Assembly (NCBI GenBank): GCA_945946745.1
Contig: CAMEWZ010000040.1
Span: 1 to 11,601 of the forward strand
Direction of reading: 5' to 3'
Origin: an uncultured Clostridia bacterium
GTDB taxonomy: Bacteria > Bacillota > Clostridia > Oscillospirales > Oscillospiraceae
Length of the DNA: 11,601 bases
The notes under the pieces are model-generated. The model had not been told where the DNA came from. It ran no database searches and saw only the letters and a list, made by a program, of their open reading frames with translations. A program made the translations under genes and the position numbers. Of the stretch, positions 5,612-11,601 are shown one piece after another. The stretch's first letter is position 1. Each line of letters opens with the position of its first letter.

Positions 5612-6817
5612 AAAACGGTAACGGAACGTTTCCTGCGCTATGTTTCCTTTGATACCCAGTCCGATGAGAATTCCACCACCTGCCCATCCACCGCCAAGCA
5701 GAAGCTGCTGGCCGCTGCCCTGGTGGAGGAAATGCAGGAAATGGGCATCGCCGACGCCCGGATGGATGAAGTCGGCTATGTTTACGGCACGGTTCCCGGA
5801 GATCCCAGCCTTCCCACCATCGGCCTCATTGCCCATATGGACACCTCTCCCGATGCCTCCGGGGCCAACATCCAGGCGAAGATCGTGGAATACACAGGAG
5901 AGGATGTGTGCCTCAACCAGGAAAAGGGGATTTTTCTCCGGGAAAAGGAGTATCCGTCCCTAAAAAACCACCACGGCAAGCACTTGATCGTCACCGACGG
6001 CACCACATTGCTGGGCGCGGACGACAAGGCCGGTGTGGCGGAGATTATGACCGCAGCTGAGACTCTGCTGGCCCAGGGCGGAAAGCATGCCACCTTGAAG
6101 ATCGGCTTTACCCCGGACGAGGAGATCGGCTCCGGCGCGGAGCATTTTGATATCCAGGGCTTTGGCGCGGACTACGCCTACACCGCCGACGGCGGCACGG
6201 TGGGCGAGCTGGAGTACGAAAACTTTAACGCTGCCGGCGCCCAGGTGGTGGTGCATGGCTTGAATATCCATCCCGGCTCCGCCAAGGACAAAATGGTGAA
6301 TTCTCAGTATATTGCCATGGAATTCCAGAGCCTGCTGCCGGTGCAGCAGCGGCCGGAGTTCACGGAAGGCTATGAGGGCTTCTTCCACTTGATGCACATC
6401 CAGGGTGAGGTGGAGCGGACGGAACTGCACTATATCATCCGGGATCACGATATGACAAAATTTCAGCAGAAAAAGGCTGTGATGGCCGCCGCCGCAGACT
6501 TTATCAACCGCAAATATGGGGAGGGTACCCTGGAGCTGACGGTGAAGGACAGCTACTTCAATATGAAGCAGTGCATCGAGCCGGTGATGTATGTGGTGGA
6601 TCGGGCCATGGCGGCTATGAAGGCGGTGGGCATGTGCCCGGTGGCTGTCCCCATCCGGGGCGGTACAGACGGCGCCCGGCTTTCCTACGAGGGCCTGCCC
6701 TGTCCCAACCTGTGCACCGGCGGCGAAAACTATCACGGACGGTTTGAGTATATCCCAGTGGAGGATATGGAGCTGTGCGTCAGAATGCTGGTGAAGATTC
6801 TGACAGATTTCCAGTAA
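5609..6817 (+). CDS. pepT: Peptidase T (tripeptide aminopeptidase)
   Basis: This 402-residue M20-family metallopeptidase releases the N-terminal residue of tripeptides in the cytoplasm, a late step in using imported peptides. The length matches the family (about 408). The two-zinc site is complete: H76 and catalytic D78 in IAHMDTSPD; D138/D139 in LLGADDKAG; the catalytic and ligand pair E171-E172 in FTPDEEIG; D194 in YTADGG; and H376 in GGENYHGRFE. Other PepT hallmarks are GELEYENFNAA (199-209), EGYEGFFHL (253-261), HYIIRDHD (274-281) and PIRGGTDGARLS (348-359). The gene follows the small membrane-protein gene by five bases and ends at a strong terminator. Confidence 0.96.
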   Translation: MKTVTERFLRYVSFDTQSDENSTTCPSTAKQKLLAAALVEEMQEMGIADARMDEVGYVYGTVPGDPSLPTIGLIAHMDTSPDASGANIQAKIVEYTGEDVCLNQEKGIFLREKEYPSLKNHHGKHLIVTDGTTLLGADDKAGVAEIMTAAETLLAQGGKHATLKIGFTPDEEIGSGAEHFDIQGFGADYAYTADGGTVGELEYENFNAAGAQVVVHGLNIHPGSAKDKMVNSQYIAMEFQSLLPVQQRPEFTEGYEGFFHLMHIQGEVERTELHYIIRDHDMTKFQQKKAVMAAAADFINRKYGEGTLELTVKDSYFNMKQCIEPVMYVVDRAMAAMKAVGMCPVAVPIRGGTDGARLSYEGLPCPNLCTGGENYHGRFEYIPVEDMELCVRMLVKILTDFQ

Positions 6818-6824
6818 CAGGTAC

Positions 6825-6855
6825 GGGGCCGGTGGAAACACCGGCCCCATTTTTT
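6825..6855 (+). terminator. Rho-independent terminator after pepT
   Basis: A 10-bp perfect stem GGGGCCGGTG (6825-6834) with CACCGGCCCC (6839-6848), a GAAA tetraloop, then a run of six T at 6850-6855, seven bases after the pepT stop. Confidence 0.93.
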
Positions 6856-6871
6856 CATGGAGCTGACGCTG

Positions 6872-7130
6872 TTTGCGTAAATTGTTGTTAATGGTACTGG
6901 CGCGGGAGCGCCCAAGGCTTCCCCTTGAGGGGAAGCAGTCAAAAATCTTTGATTTTTGACTGATGAGGTGTGCAGTAGAATGCCACAATAATGGTAAGTC
7001 TCTGGCAAATTCGCAGCCTGGTAACGCCGCTATGCGGCTACACCTCATCCGTCAGCCCTTCGGGCTGCCACCTTCCCCTCGAGGGGAAGGCTTTGGCTGG
7101 TCGTTAAACTACAAGTTATCGCATTCGCAA
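6872..7130. repeat. Palindromic MITE-like interspersed repeat (core 6912-7096)
   Basis: The two ends of a 185-bp core mirror each other module by module. Left: CCAAGGCTTCCCCTTGAGGGGAAG (6912-6935), a hairpin of 11-bp stem and TTT loop (6937-6961), then GATGAGGTGT (6962-6971). Right, inverted: CTTTGG (7091-7096), the 20-bp perfect palindrome centred on CTCGAG (7071-7090), a CAGCCC/GGGCTG hairpin (7053-7067), and ACACCTCATC (7040-7049). The hairpin modules differ in sequence but keep their position. The 68-bp interior codes for nothing and has a small GCCGC/GCGGC hairpin (7026-7038). Weaker similarity continues outward (TAAATTGTTGTT at 6878-6889 against the complement of 7104-7118), so the element may span 6872-7130. 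No clear target duplication is seen. Repeats of this architecture are familiar to me from Oscillospiraceae genomes, but I cannot name a class or count copies. Confidence 0.75.
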
Positions 7131-7329
7131 CCAGGGAACGATACCGAGCGGTACCCAGGGGTATAACGAATTCAAACCAACTCGCGCACGAACTGTCAGC
7201 GGCGACTCGCCGCCCGCCGCAAGAAATTCTTAAGATATCGGCGGTTTACTTTTGTCATAGTTTATGGTAAAATGGTAACAAATCGGTAAATACACCCCCC
7301 AAATGGGGGTGCAGAAGAGGAGTAACCAA
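7131..7329. other. Leader and upstream region of capA
   Basis: This holds an inverted repeat GCGGCGA-C-TCGCCGC (7199-7213), an AAGAA-A-TTCTT repeat (7221-7231) just upstream of the promoter, the promoter at 7245-7273, and a 7-bp hairpin CACCCCC/GGGGGTG (7293-7299 with 7305-7311) right before the ribosome site. Any regulatory role is inference from position. Confidence 0.45.
7245..7273 (+). promoter_or_regulatory. Candidate extended -10 promoter for capA
   Basis: TTTACT (7245-7250), 17 bases, then TAAAAT (7268-7273) with TGG directly before it. The -35 matches 4 of 6 and the -10 matches 5 of 6. The predicted start near 7280 gives a leader of about 50 nt. Confidence 0.65.
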
Positions 7330-8760
7330 ATGGCAGGAAAATTTGAAACGCCCCGCAATGTGGCAGGGGCGGGCCAGCCTCCCAGACGCCGCAGACGGAA
7401 AAGACGCCGCCGCGTGCAGCCCTTGGTGCTGCTGATTCCCGCAGCCGTTTTGATTCTGATCGTGGTGCTGATGCTGACGATGTGCGGCAAGAAGAAGGAT
7501 ACGCCCAATGCTCCCGAACAGGATGAAACAACGGTGGCAACGGAGCAGACAGAACCAGTCGTCACAGCCCAGGCGACCATTGCCTCCATGGGTGACATGC
7601 TGATGCACAAGTACCTGTTCACCGCGGATCCCAAATATCCCAGTGTCTGCAACCTTGGCGAAGGAAACTATGATTTTAGCTCCATTTTCCGGTTTGTGCA
7701 GGGCACGATTTCCCAGGCGGACTATGCCGTCGCCAACCTGGAAACCACCTTCGGCGGTGAGGACTACCCCTATCAGGGAAATCCCACGTTCAACTGTCCC
7801 GACGCATTGGCGGATGCGCTGGCAAACGCGGGCTTCGACATGCTGCTCACCGCCAATAACCACTGTTCCGACACCACCACCGAGGGGCTGAAGCGCACCT
7901 TGGAGCAGGTTCGCAGCCGGGGCTTGGCCACGCTGGGCACCCAGCTGAATGACAGCGAAAAAAAGTACACGGTGGCGGATATCAACGGCATCCGAATCGG
8001 AATGCTTTGCTATACCTACGCTGCCGGTCTGGAACGCGACGGGTCGCCGAATTTGAACTTCAAACCCCAGACCATCGTAGCCGAAACCGGCGTGGTCAAC
8101 TATTTCACCGCAGATAAGCTGGACAAGCTCTACTCGGAGGTGCAAACCCACTTAAGCAATATGCGCGCCGATGGGGCGGAAGCCACCATTGTGTACATCC
8201 ACTGGGGAACGGAATACGAACTTACCGCCGATGCCACCCAACGCGCCATCGCCCAGAAGCTGTGTGATTTGGGCGTGGATGTGATCATCGGGGGCCATCC
8301 CCACGTGGTGGAGCCCATGGATCTTCTCACCAGCACGGTGGATCTGGGGCACACAACGGTGTGTATTTACTCCCTGGGCAACGCGGTCTCCAACCAGCGG
8401 CGGGAGGAAATGGCGTCCCGCCCGGAGGGCTATACCGAGGACGGCGCGCTGTTCACCGTCACCTTCCAGAAGGATTCCAACGGCACCGTTCGGGTGGCAG
8501 ACACAGCGGTGATCCCCACCTGGGTGAACAAGTTCGTCAATCAAGACGGCAAAGTGGAATATAACATTCTGCCTCTGGAGCCGGACAGCCAGGCGCAGTG
8601 GATGGCCCGGTTCGGGGTAAATGAGACGGTGTACGGAAGTCTGCTGGAATCCTATCAGCGTACCATGGGAATCGTTGGCCCTGGGCTGGAAAAATGCCGG
8701 AGCTATCTGACGCAGAACGGTCTTGACCAGGAGCTGGCGAATGCCCTGCCAGCGGCATAA
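7330..8760 (+). CDS. CapA family membrane-anchored metallophosphatase-like protein
   Basis: This is a 476-residue CapA/PgsA-family protein, related to the capsule poly-gamma-glutamate synthesis factor and built on a calcineurin-like phosphoesterase fold. Start 7330 is chosen for the GAGGAG site at 7317-7322; an ATG at 7303 lies in a hairpin with no ribosome site. A very basic cytoplasmic stretch (19-28, nearly all Arg/Lys) precedes one membrane anchor (about 31-51) and a Thr/Glu/Gln-rich linker to about 80, so the catalytic domain is outside the cell. Motifs in order: SMGDMLMH (86-93), ANLETTFGG (135-143), LLTANNHCSD (172-181), YIHWGTEYE (289-297), IIGGHPHVVEPM (319-330) and IYSLGNAVSNQ (346-356), which give the usual Asp, Asn and His metal ligands. 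No pgsB/pgsC-type genes flank it, so capsule synthesis is not implied; many clostridial CapA proteins stand alone with unknown substrate. Confidence 0.9.
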   Translation: MAGKFETPRNVAGAGQPPRRRRRKRRRRVQPLVLLIPAAVLILIVVLMLTMCGKKKDTPNAPEQDETTVATEQTEPVVTAQATIASMGDMLMHKYLFTADPKYPSVCNLGEGNYDFSSIFRFVQGTISQADYAVANLETTFGGEDYPYQGNPTFNCPDALADALANAGFDMLLTANNHCSDTTTEGLKRTLEQVRSRGLATLGTQLNDSEKKYTVADINGIRIGMLCYTYAAGLERDGSPNLNFKPQTIVAETGVVNYFTADKLDKLYSEVQTHLSNMRADGAEATIVYIHWGTEYELTADATQRAIAQKLCDLGVDVIIGGHPHVVEPMDLLTSTVDLGHTTVCIYSLGNAVSNQRREEMASRPEGYTEDGALFTVTFQKDSNGTVRVADTAVIPTWVNKFVNQDGKVEYNILPLEPDSQAQWMARFGVNETVYGSLLESYQRTMGIVGPGLEKCRSYLTQNGLDQELANALPAA

Positions 8761-8763
8761 TCC

Positions 8764-8804
8764 AAAAAACTGTCAGCGGGAGCACGCCATGCTCCCGCTG
8801 ACAG
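8764..8804. terminator. Long hairpin after capA, possible terminator
   Basis: A perfect 15-bp stem (8770-8784 with 8790-8804), loop CGCCA, begins 9 bases after the capA stop. On the plus strand it is followed by CTTATG, a poor U-tract. Six A precede it (8764-8769), so the U-tract sits on the minus strand. Position suggests it ends or protects the capA mRNA, while the A/U pattern would favour stopping leftward transcription. Confidence 0.6.
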
Positions 8805-8845
8805 CTTATGCATCCGACGCTATCCGCGCGGGTTTTCGTTTTTTC

Positions 8846-8874
8846 TTGCATACCAGGACGAAGCGTGATAGAAT
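8846..8874 (+). promoter_or_regulatory. Promoter for the membrane diguanylate cyclase
   Basis: TTGCAT (8846-8851), 17 bases, TAGAAT (8869-8874), preceded by TGA (extended -10). The leader of about 60 nt has a GGATGC/GCATCC hairpin (8903-8908 with 8915-8920). I see no cyclic-di-GMP riboswitch signature in it. Confidence 0.75.
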
Positions 8875-8941
8875 AGAAGCAAGATCCTTGACGCTGTGAT
8901 CGGGATGCCTGTCCGCATCCTAGAATTTGTGAGGTAATATT

Positions 8942-10543
8942 ATGAATCGAAGCCGTCTGGAACGCGTCACGGTGGGATTGTATATCCTGATTTTTCTCTT
9001 CTTTGCCTTGTTCTTGGGTTATATGTTCTTCTATGAGCGCAATGACATTTACGCTGCCCGCAGCTTTGAAAGTGCCTACAGCATTCCCAGCAGCGCGGAA
9101 ACCACCCTATCGGATCCTTCCGCGCCTGTGGGGATCCGCCGTCAGTTCACTTGGACGTTGCCGGAGTGCGGAGCGGGAGAAGACTGCCTGGCATTCTATC
9201 TGGTGCATCACTATGTCCAGGTTTGGTTTGACGAGGAACTGGTTTATGCCCTTAGCCCTGGGACAGACAATCCCATTGGCGGCTCCCCCGGCAGCAACTG
9301 GGTTATGATCCCTGTCAGTTCGTCAGACAGCGGCCGAACCGTCACCGTCCTTGCGACCCCCGTCTATCAAAGTGTGTCGGATCGGGAAATCACCTTTACG
9401 TTGGGCTCCCACAGCGCCCTGCTCATTGCGTGCTTGAAAGCGGACTTGCCCCAGATTCTCTTGTCCGCTATGTGCGTTGTCATGGGCATTGCGCTGATTG
9501 CCGCCTTCTTTTTGCTGCTTTTTCAGAAGCAGGTTTCCGACCGGGAGCTATTCTACCTGGGCGTGTTTACGCTGCTGATCGGCATCTGGCGGATCACAGA
9601 TACCCGCTTTTCTCCCATTTTGTTCTCTTGGAATCCCATGGCGTTGGGTTACATTACCATCGGCATGCTGTTTTTGCTTGTTCCTTCCATTTTGCTGTAC
9701 ATGAAGGTATGCTATAAAAGCAACGAAGCGTTGTTCCTGTATGCCGCACTGGTCACCATCAGCGCCGCTGCCGTTGTGCTGATTTGCCAGGTTTTGGGAT
9801 TGGCTGAGTTCAAGCAGACCTTGTTCATTGCCCATTTTGCCATGATTTTTGCCTTGCTGGTGATGGCTTTGGTCAATGTGCAGCGGATCAAGCAAGGCCT
9901 TGGCCTGCCCGGCAATTGGGAACTGCTGTCGATGCTGGCCGTCAGCGTTGCGGTGGATCTTGTCAATTTTTACCTGAGGCGCAGCTCCTCCGGCGTGTTC
10001 TTCACCATTTTGGCGCTGGTTCTGTATACCATTTTCCGCCTGGTGACGGGGGTTGTCAAGGCGAATCGCAAGGCCTATACAGATGTAAGAACCGGCCTGT
10101 TCAATAAGAACCGCTGGGATGAACTGATGAGGCTTCCCAAGGGGAAGAATGATACCATCGGTATTATCATGATGGATTTGAATCGGTTGAAGTACGTCAA
10201 CGACACCGCCGGTCACGAAGCGGGGGACAAAATGATTTACAATTTTGCCAACATTCTGCGCAACACCATCCCGCCAAGCAATACCATCTGCCGCTGGGGT
10301 GGGGATGAATTTGCCGTGATGATCACCCACGCAGACAAGGAAAAAATGGAGCGGATCCTATCCGCCATTGCCCGGGCCGCGGCGGATTACAACGCCACGG
10401 ACGAAACGCCAAAAATCTCCTATGCCGCCGGATGGGCGCTGTCCTCCGAATTCCCGGACAAGGGCCTCCAGGAGCTGCTCGTGGAAGCGGATAAGCGGAT
10501 GTATCAGGATAAAAGGCGCTGGCACCGGGAGAATGCACAATAG
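8942..10543 (+). CDS. 7TM-DISM-like membrane diguanylate cyclase (GGDEF)
   Basis: This 533-residue protein is expected to make cyclic-di-GMP from two GTP in response to an external signal. It has an N-terminal anchor helix (10-30) and an extracytoplasmic domain (about 31-168) rich in beta-type sequence (VQVWFDEELVYALSPG at 92-107), resembling the jelly-roll sensors of 7TM-DISM proteins. Seven helices follow, at about 170-194, 203-218, 235-256, 264-286, 293-312, 327-345 and 352-372. The GGDEF domain is from about 378, with the metal Asp in MMDLNRLK (410-417), substrate motif NDTAGHEAGD (420-429) and an intact GGDEF at 453-457. The inhibitory RxxD I-site is absent: the expected position reads PPSN (445-448 or nearby). 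GAGGT at 8931-8935 is a ribosome site 6 bases before the ATG. The extracellular ligand cannot be read from sequence. It is transcribed alone. Confidence 0.92.
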   Translation: MNRSRLERVTVGLYILIFLFFALFLGYMFFYERNDIYAARSFESAYSIPSSAETTLSDPSAPVGIRRQFTWTLPECGAGEDCLAFYLVHHYVQVWFDEELVYALSPGTDNPIGGSPGSNWVMIPVSSSDSGRTVTVLATPVYQSVSDREITFTLGSHSALLIACLKADLPQILLSAMCVVMGIALIAAFFLLLFQKQVSDRELFYLGVFTLLIGIWRITDTRFSPILFSWNPMALGYITIGMLFLLVPSILLYMKVCYKSNEALFLYAALVTISAAAVVLICQVLGLAEFKQTLFIAHFAMIFALLVMALVNVQRIKQGLGLPGNWELLSMLAVSVAVDLVNFYLRRSSSGVFFTILALVLYTIFRLVTGVVKANRKAYTDVRTGLFNKNRWDELMRLPKGKNDTIGIIMMDLNRLKYVNDTAGHEAGDKMIYNFANILRNTIPPSNTICRWGGDEFAVMITHADKEKMERILSAIARAAADYNATDETPKISYAAGWALSSEFPDKGLQELLVEADKRMYQDKRRWHRENAQ

Positions 10544-10665
10544 GAAAGGGACATCTCACCGAATTAAGAGATGCACATGCTGCCCCAACAATATCCGAAG
10601 AAATTGCGCCGGAGTGCGTTATCTGTTGTTTCCGCCACCAATGCACCTGCATTGAAAGTGCTCCA
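10544..10665. other. Convergent intergenic gap
   Basis: This 122-bp gap lies between the 3' ends of the cyclase and the P-loop gene. The only structure seen is a 6-bp CATCTC/GAGATG inverted repeat (10552-10557 with 10568-10573) with a 10-base loop and no U-tract. No convincing terminator is seen for either gene. Confidence 0.4.
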
Positions 10666-11196
10666 TCAGATTGTATCATATCCTCCACGCCGGGACGGAA
10701 TGGCAGCCAGAAACTGCCGCACCTCCCGGCGGTTTTTCAGCACCACGGACTCCGCGTGGCGGGCTTTGGCGATCCAGGTGTAGTTTTGTACCCGGTTGTT
10801 TTTGTTGAAATTCCAGATCCACTTTACGAACGCCGGGTCAAACCGTTCCGGGCAGCCGTCGCTCATGTCCGGACGAACCTGTCCCCAATTTCCAAGTACT
10901 CGCTGGAACATTCCCAGCAGGCATTCCCAGCGGTTAAAATCCAGGTAGAGAATGGTGTCGCATTTTTCCAGCCGCTGCTCCATGGTGCGGCTGTAGTTGC
11001 CATCGATGATCCAGCGGGGCTTTGCCAGTTCCTGGGCTAAGGCCGTGTCAAATTCCTCTTTGGTTACATTTTCCCAGCCCTCCCGCCACCAAAGCCTGTC
11101 CAGATGAACCACGGGAAGCTGAAGCCTTTTCCCCAGCGCCCGGGCCAGGGTGGATTTTCCGCTGCCGGAGCAGCCGATGATCAGAATTCGTTCCAT
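10666..11196 (-). CDS. P-loop adenylate-kinase-like protein (FlaR/topology-modulation type)
   Basis: This 176-residue cytoplasmic P-loop NTPase has Walker A GCSGSGKS at 8-15, right after a beta strand (RILII). It continues with LPVVHLDRLWWREGW (27-41), a likely substrate-binding segment, then WIIDGNYSRT (62-71), a Walker-B-like ILYLDFNRW (82-90), and an arginine-containing helix (FQRVLGN). This is the pattern of the small kinase-like proteins annotated as DNA topology modulation protein FlaR or AAA family ATPase. The true substrate is unknown, so no symbol is given. The start at 11196 is chosen for a GGAGG ribosome site four bases upstream. The same frame is open 30 codons further, but those residues (MQNKNQKTG...) cover the upstream terminator hairpin and lack family similarity. 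No strong promoter is evident; read-through from proS is possible. Confidence 0.85.
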   Translation of the reverse strand: MERILIIGCSGSGKSTLARALGKRLQLPVVHLDRLWWREGWENVTKEEFDTALAQELAKPRWIIDGNYSRTMEQRLEKCDTILYLDFNRWECLLGMFQRVLGNWGQVRPDMSDGCPERFDPAFVKWIWNFNKNNRVQNYTWIAKARHAESVVLKNRREVRQFLAAIPSRRGGYDTI

Positions 11197-11237
11197 TTTT
11201 CCTCCAAGCTTTCGATTATGTAAACTTACCGCTGAAA

Positions 11238-11267
11238 GAACAGGTCTGCGCTGCCGCAGACCTGTTT
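11238..11267 (-). terminator. Terminator after proS, possibly bidirectional
   Basis: A perfect 12-bp stem AACAGGTCTGCG (11239-11250) with 11255-11266, loop CTGC. On the minus strand it is followed by TTCTTT, a modest U-tract, and lies 36 bases past the proS stop. The plus strand also shows TTTT after the stem. Confidence 0.75.
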
Positions 11268-11302
11268 TCTGATTCTTATTTTGCATTCCGCATCCTGCGC
11301 GA

Positions 11303-11601
11303 TCAATAAGCCACGCCCCAATAGATCATCTTGCTGGCGGGTTTGCCGCAGCAGGCGCAGGTATCGCCCAGGTGCTCCTGCTGGAAGGGGATGCAGCGGG
11401 AAGACATGCCTGCCACTTCCTTCATCTTCAGCTCGCATTCCTCGCTGCCGCACCACATGGTCTTGACGAAGCCGCCGTTTTTCTCCTGCAACTCCTTGGC
11501 TTCCTCCAGGGAGTGCGCCTCGTAAATGTGCTCGTCCAGGTTCTTCTTGGCCCGCTCGTACATGCCCTTGTGCACCAGCTCCAGCTGCTCGGCAACGGCC
11601 G
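11303..11601 (-). CDS. proS: Prolyl-tRNA synthetase, C-terminal end (partial)
   Basis: About 98 residues of the C-terminus are visible, and the gene enters from the right edge with no start in the window. The segment matches the zinc-binding C-terminal domain of type 3 (archaeal/eukaryote-like) ProRS: helix QLELVHKGMYERAKKNLDEH, then the FVKTMWCGSEECE knuckle (Cys-x4-Cys), the SSRCIPFQQEH strand, and TCACCGKPASKM (second cysteine cluster). The chain ends in tyrosine (IYWGVAY), as this class of ProRS does; the C-terminal Tyr is known to reach the active site. The enzyme charges tRNA-Pro in the cytoplasm. An apparent start at 11575 is an internal GTG, and the frame is open to the window edge. 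Confidence 0.93.
   Translation of the reverse strand, partial: AVAEQLELVHKGMYERAKKNLDEHIYEAHSLEEAKELQEKNGGFVKTMWCGSEECELKMKEVAGMSSRCIPFQQEHLGDTCACCGKPASKMIYWGVAY

Noticed and set aside
5960..7048. 362-codon minus-strand open frame over pepT and the repeat
   Set aside because: It crosses the pepT terminator and the palindromic repeat and has no ribosome site; pepT motifs occupy the other strand.
7480..7488. Possible lipoprotein cysteine after the CapA membrane segment (LTMCG)
   Set aside because: Met at the -1 position does not fit a lipobox and the basic N-terminus is long; a plain membrane anchor is the better reading.
7191..8779. 12-bp direct repeat AACTGTCAGCGG on both sides of capA (7191-7202 and 8768-8779)
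   Set aside because: A few 12-mers are expected to recur by chance in a window this size, and the right copy is part of a hairpin stem. There are no other signs of a mobile unit.
8875..8941. Cyclic-di-GMP riboswitch in the cyclase leader
   Set aside because: Only one 6-bp hairpin is present and none of the conserved GEMM core segments is visible.

Overview
The window looks like chromosomal DNA of a fairly GC-rich (roughly 55-58% by eye) anaerobic Firmicute, most likely a gut clostridium of the Oscillospiraceae/Ruminococcaceae type. The evidence is strong GGAGG-type ribosome sites, sigma-A promoters often with an extended -10 (TGn), acetate kinase next to tmcAL, a zinc-domain (type 3) prolyl-tRNA synthetase end, and a palindromic repeat of the kind scattered through such genomes. 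The taxonomic placement is inference.

Layout. (1) 8-1803, minus: a response-regulator REC-GGDEF-EAL protein split by a one-base frameshift near 1206-1216. The EAL half keeps the phosphodiesterase residues, and the GGDEF motif is degenerate once the frame is restored. (2) 2128-3994, minus: a short YitT-type membrane protein with its own promoter, downstream of tmcAL, the acetate-dependent tRNA-Met cytidine acetyl ligase, which starts at TTG. (3) 4131-5321, plus: ackA, a solo acetate kinase divergent from tmcAL, with a strong promoter, codon bias typical of high expression, and a strong terminator. (4) 5385-6817, plus: a 72-residue two-helix membrane protein and pepT (tripeptidase), five bases apart, closed by a terminator. 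(5) 6872-7130: a 185-bp core repeat with structured inverted ends and weaker outer arms. (6) 7330-8760, plus: a membrane-anchored CapA-family metallophosphatase-like protein. (7) 8942-10543, plus: a 7TM-DISM-like diguanylate cyclase with intact GGDEF. (8) 10666-11196, minus: a small P-loop kinase-like protein, followed by the 3' end of proS running off the right edge.

Two themes link the genes. One is cyclic-di-GMP: a membrane cyclase, and a (frameshifted) response-regulator phosphodiesterase. The other is acetate: AckA makes acetate and ATP, and the divergent TmcAL consumes both for tRNA modification. I found no phage, CRISPR, toxin-antitoxin or clearly undescribed multi-gene system. The least explained elements are the palindromic repeat, the small protein ahead of pepT, and the hairpin after capA whose U-tract faces the wrong way.
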